A stretch of 64,000 nucleotides of DNA from Datnioides undecimradiatus. Taxonomy: Eukaryota; Chordata; Actinopteri; Lobotiformes; Datnioididae. Shown piece by piece: positions 61,988 to 64,000 of the stretch. The notes beneath the pieces were generated by a model. It did no database searches, was not told the DNA's origin, and saw only the letters and a list, made by a program, of their open reading frames with translations. The first letter of the stretch is position 1. Each line of letters starts with the position of its first letter. The stretch is taken from contig WARS01000012.1 of the NCBI GenBank assembly GCA_008933995.1, positions 2,852,001-2,916,000 of the forward strand, given 5' to 3'. The position numbers were made by a program, and so were the translations under genes.

Positions 61988-62030
<43 letters not shown>

Positions 62031-64000
62031 TATAGAAATCCATTAATTCTTTATTTTACTGCTACAAATATACACAGTGCCCTAAAGGCTCTTCCTGCAT
62101 TGTTTGAGTGACAACTTACAGTATGTGTCTATGCACACATGTACATATTTGTGTCTCTGGATATTTATTTCAACCAAACTCTCTAAACACATTTGTCCTG
62201 TAAATCGGCGCCATGTTCTGTCAAATGACCCATAAAACAGGGGAACAGTGGAACTCGTCGTCAGCTTGTCGGGAACCAAAGTGCCGCACAGCAAACCCGG
62301 GCTGGACTAAAACAAACGCCACAGCCGAGCCGCACAGCACAGCTGGCCTCAATATCAGACCGTATCAATAATAAATGGCATTTGTAGTGCACTTTTCTCC
62401 GACAAAAACAGCTCTCAGAGTGCTTTGTAGCAGTAAAATAGAAACCAAATCAAACTGTTGCAGGAGGCTTAGAGAGGAAGCTAGGCCACTGAAGTGTGTT
62501 TTGAGGGCAGCGTTCAGAGCCTGAAGAGATGTTTACTCTGTTTACACGTCAAAGAGACTGCCACATTAAGATTTTCAGTTCATTTCTCCTTAATGGGATA
62601 ACTCTAAAACTGCACAACACACGGATATGACATTTGGTGAATGGTTTGACCATTTATCCACATTTATTTGTTGTTGAAGTGAACACACCCACATCAGCTT
62701 ATTTTTACAGCATTTCACATTTCCACTGTCACTGTTTCCCCACTTTTAATGCCTGTGTGAGCCCTTAAAACAAAGCAACATCTCCTGGTGAGAAGTTTAA
62801 AAGTGATCTCCTCTACTTATCTATCAACTCCAGTATTAGGAATCATATGTTACCCCACAATATTATAGAAATTCATTTATTCTTCATGATTGTATTACAT
62901 TATTCTTGATTTATTAAACTACAGCCTAACGTTGTTCTTCTTTCCATTTAATTATCCTCGACCTTTCAGATTTATCTTGTGAACCACTGAAGTGGTCCTG
63001 CCCCTCCTGTTTAAAAGACTTCAACTGTGAGGTGTACAAATAAAATCATTTTCTTTCCTGGATTGTTTGTTCAATATAATACAGTTGACACTGCAACATG
63101 AAATAACTGTTTGACCTGAAATAAGTTTGCTAATAGTTATAATGTGTCCATTCAACATAAACGCCTCAGCTGTTAAGTTCATTGCATAACTGGAGCCAGG
63201 TGTGGTTGAGAGGAGACATACAGTATCTGCTCCATTCATAATCATAACTCACTTGGAAATCTGCATAATATGTACAAAGCCCAGGTATACTTGCACAGTG
63301 TTTATTCCCCTAAATAACAGCACTTTGACTGCAGAAATGGATCCAGATGCAGATTAAGCTCAACATTTTGGTGGAAATCTGACAGATTTAGATTACTGTG
63401 CTGTCTTGGTGGGGGTGTATGCTCGCTAACTACTTTCTAGTTATTATTGACATAAATTGGTTGACATAAATAGTGGCAACAGCTGCGCTAATATTATAAG
63501 TAACAGTAGTTGAAGTAATAGAAGTAGTACCGGAAAACACAGTCCTATAAACTTCTCTGTGGCTCATGTGAGTTAATCTGGATTAATCTGTACTTTCTAT
63601 GCAGTTATTTAAGTGTAAACAAGAGTAGAAATAGTAGTATCCAGTTCAGGTAGAGGCAGAGAGTTACTAACTGAGTCTGGACCGAAAAGAGCTGCAGACG
63701 TCTAAAGAGGGAGAGATAAAAGCATGGATAACTTTCTCCAAATTGCCAACGGATAAAAATGACCTAATTTTTTTGTTGGTAAGAATTCTCAGCTGGAAAA
63801 AGCAAAACCCAGCGACTATTTTTGACCAACAGCCCTGGACAGAAATAAACACGAGGCGGTCTGACATGTCATAGCAGCGGCCGGTGCTCTGCTGGCTTTC
63901 TGTCCCGGCGGTAATTCAATCACTGATTAGATGGCTGGACTGAAAACCAGCAGGTGTCCTGAAGACTGAGCAAGACTGTTAAGTCAAGCACGAAGCTTCA
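61988..64000 (-). other. usp54 intron continuing past the right edge
   Basis: Starts with (CA)n at 61990-62029 on +. The rest is AT-rich with no match to the expected upstream exon (NSCFLN box). The gene start must be further right. Confidence 0.6.

Overview
The window is nuclear DNA from a bony fish, probably a percomorph-type teleost. The evidence is spliceosomal introns with GT/AG borders, abundant (CA)n/(GT)n microsatellites, several repeat families I recognise as teleost-wide, nested non-LTR retrotransposon fragments, and two protein families (GIMAP and USP54) whose exons can be read through in phase. There is no bacterial or organelle content, and no tRNA, rRNA or CRISPR array was seen.

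Left part (about 5.7-20.3 kb, + strand): two tandem copies of one five-exon GIMAP (AIG1-type GTPase) gene, at 6966-10314 (627 aa) and 15188-19480 (638 aa). Each encodes two AIG1 domains in a row. The first, in exon 2, has lost the P-loop and G3 residues and looks like a pseudo-GTPase. The second, in exon 3, keeps GxxxxGKT and DTPG. An acidic segment and a short basic C-terminus follow. The two copies are most alike in intron 1 and exon 2 and diverge steadily toward the 3' end. The second unit was later hit by a LINE-in-LINE insertion upstream (about 12857-14345) and by a TTAA-flanked, THAP-bearing DNA transposon in intron 2 (16209-16966).

Middle (about 19.5-37.2 kb): gene-poor, AT-rich, with scattered old repeats. 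No gene could be supported there.

Right part (about 37.2-64 kb, - strand): most of a usp54 gene (ubiquitin-specific protease 54 family). Seventeen exons from 61987 down to 39435 join in a single open frame of 1107 codons plus stop. The first exons, carrying the start codon and the catalytic Cys box, lie beyond the right edge. The 3' end differs from the mammalian protein as I recall it: the frame closes in a short novel last exon. Several exons touch or nearly touch CA/GT or CT microsatellites, one of which is the polypyrimidine tract of its exon.

The two loci look functionally unrelated: GIMAPs act in lymphocyte and immune cell membranes, USP54 in ubiquitin and junction biology. The most unusual system here is the duplicated pseudo-GTPase/GTPase GIMAP pair.
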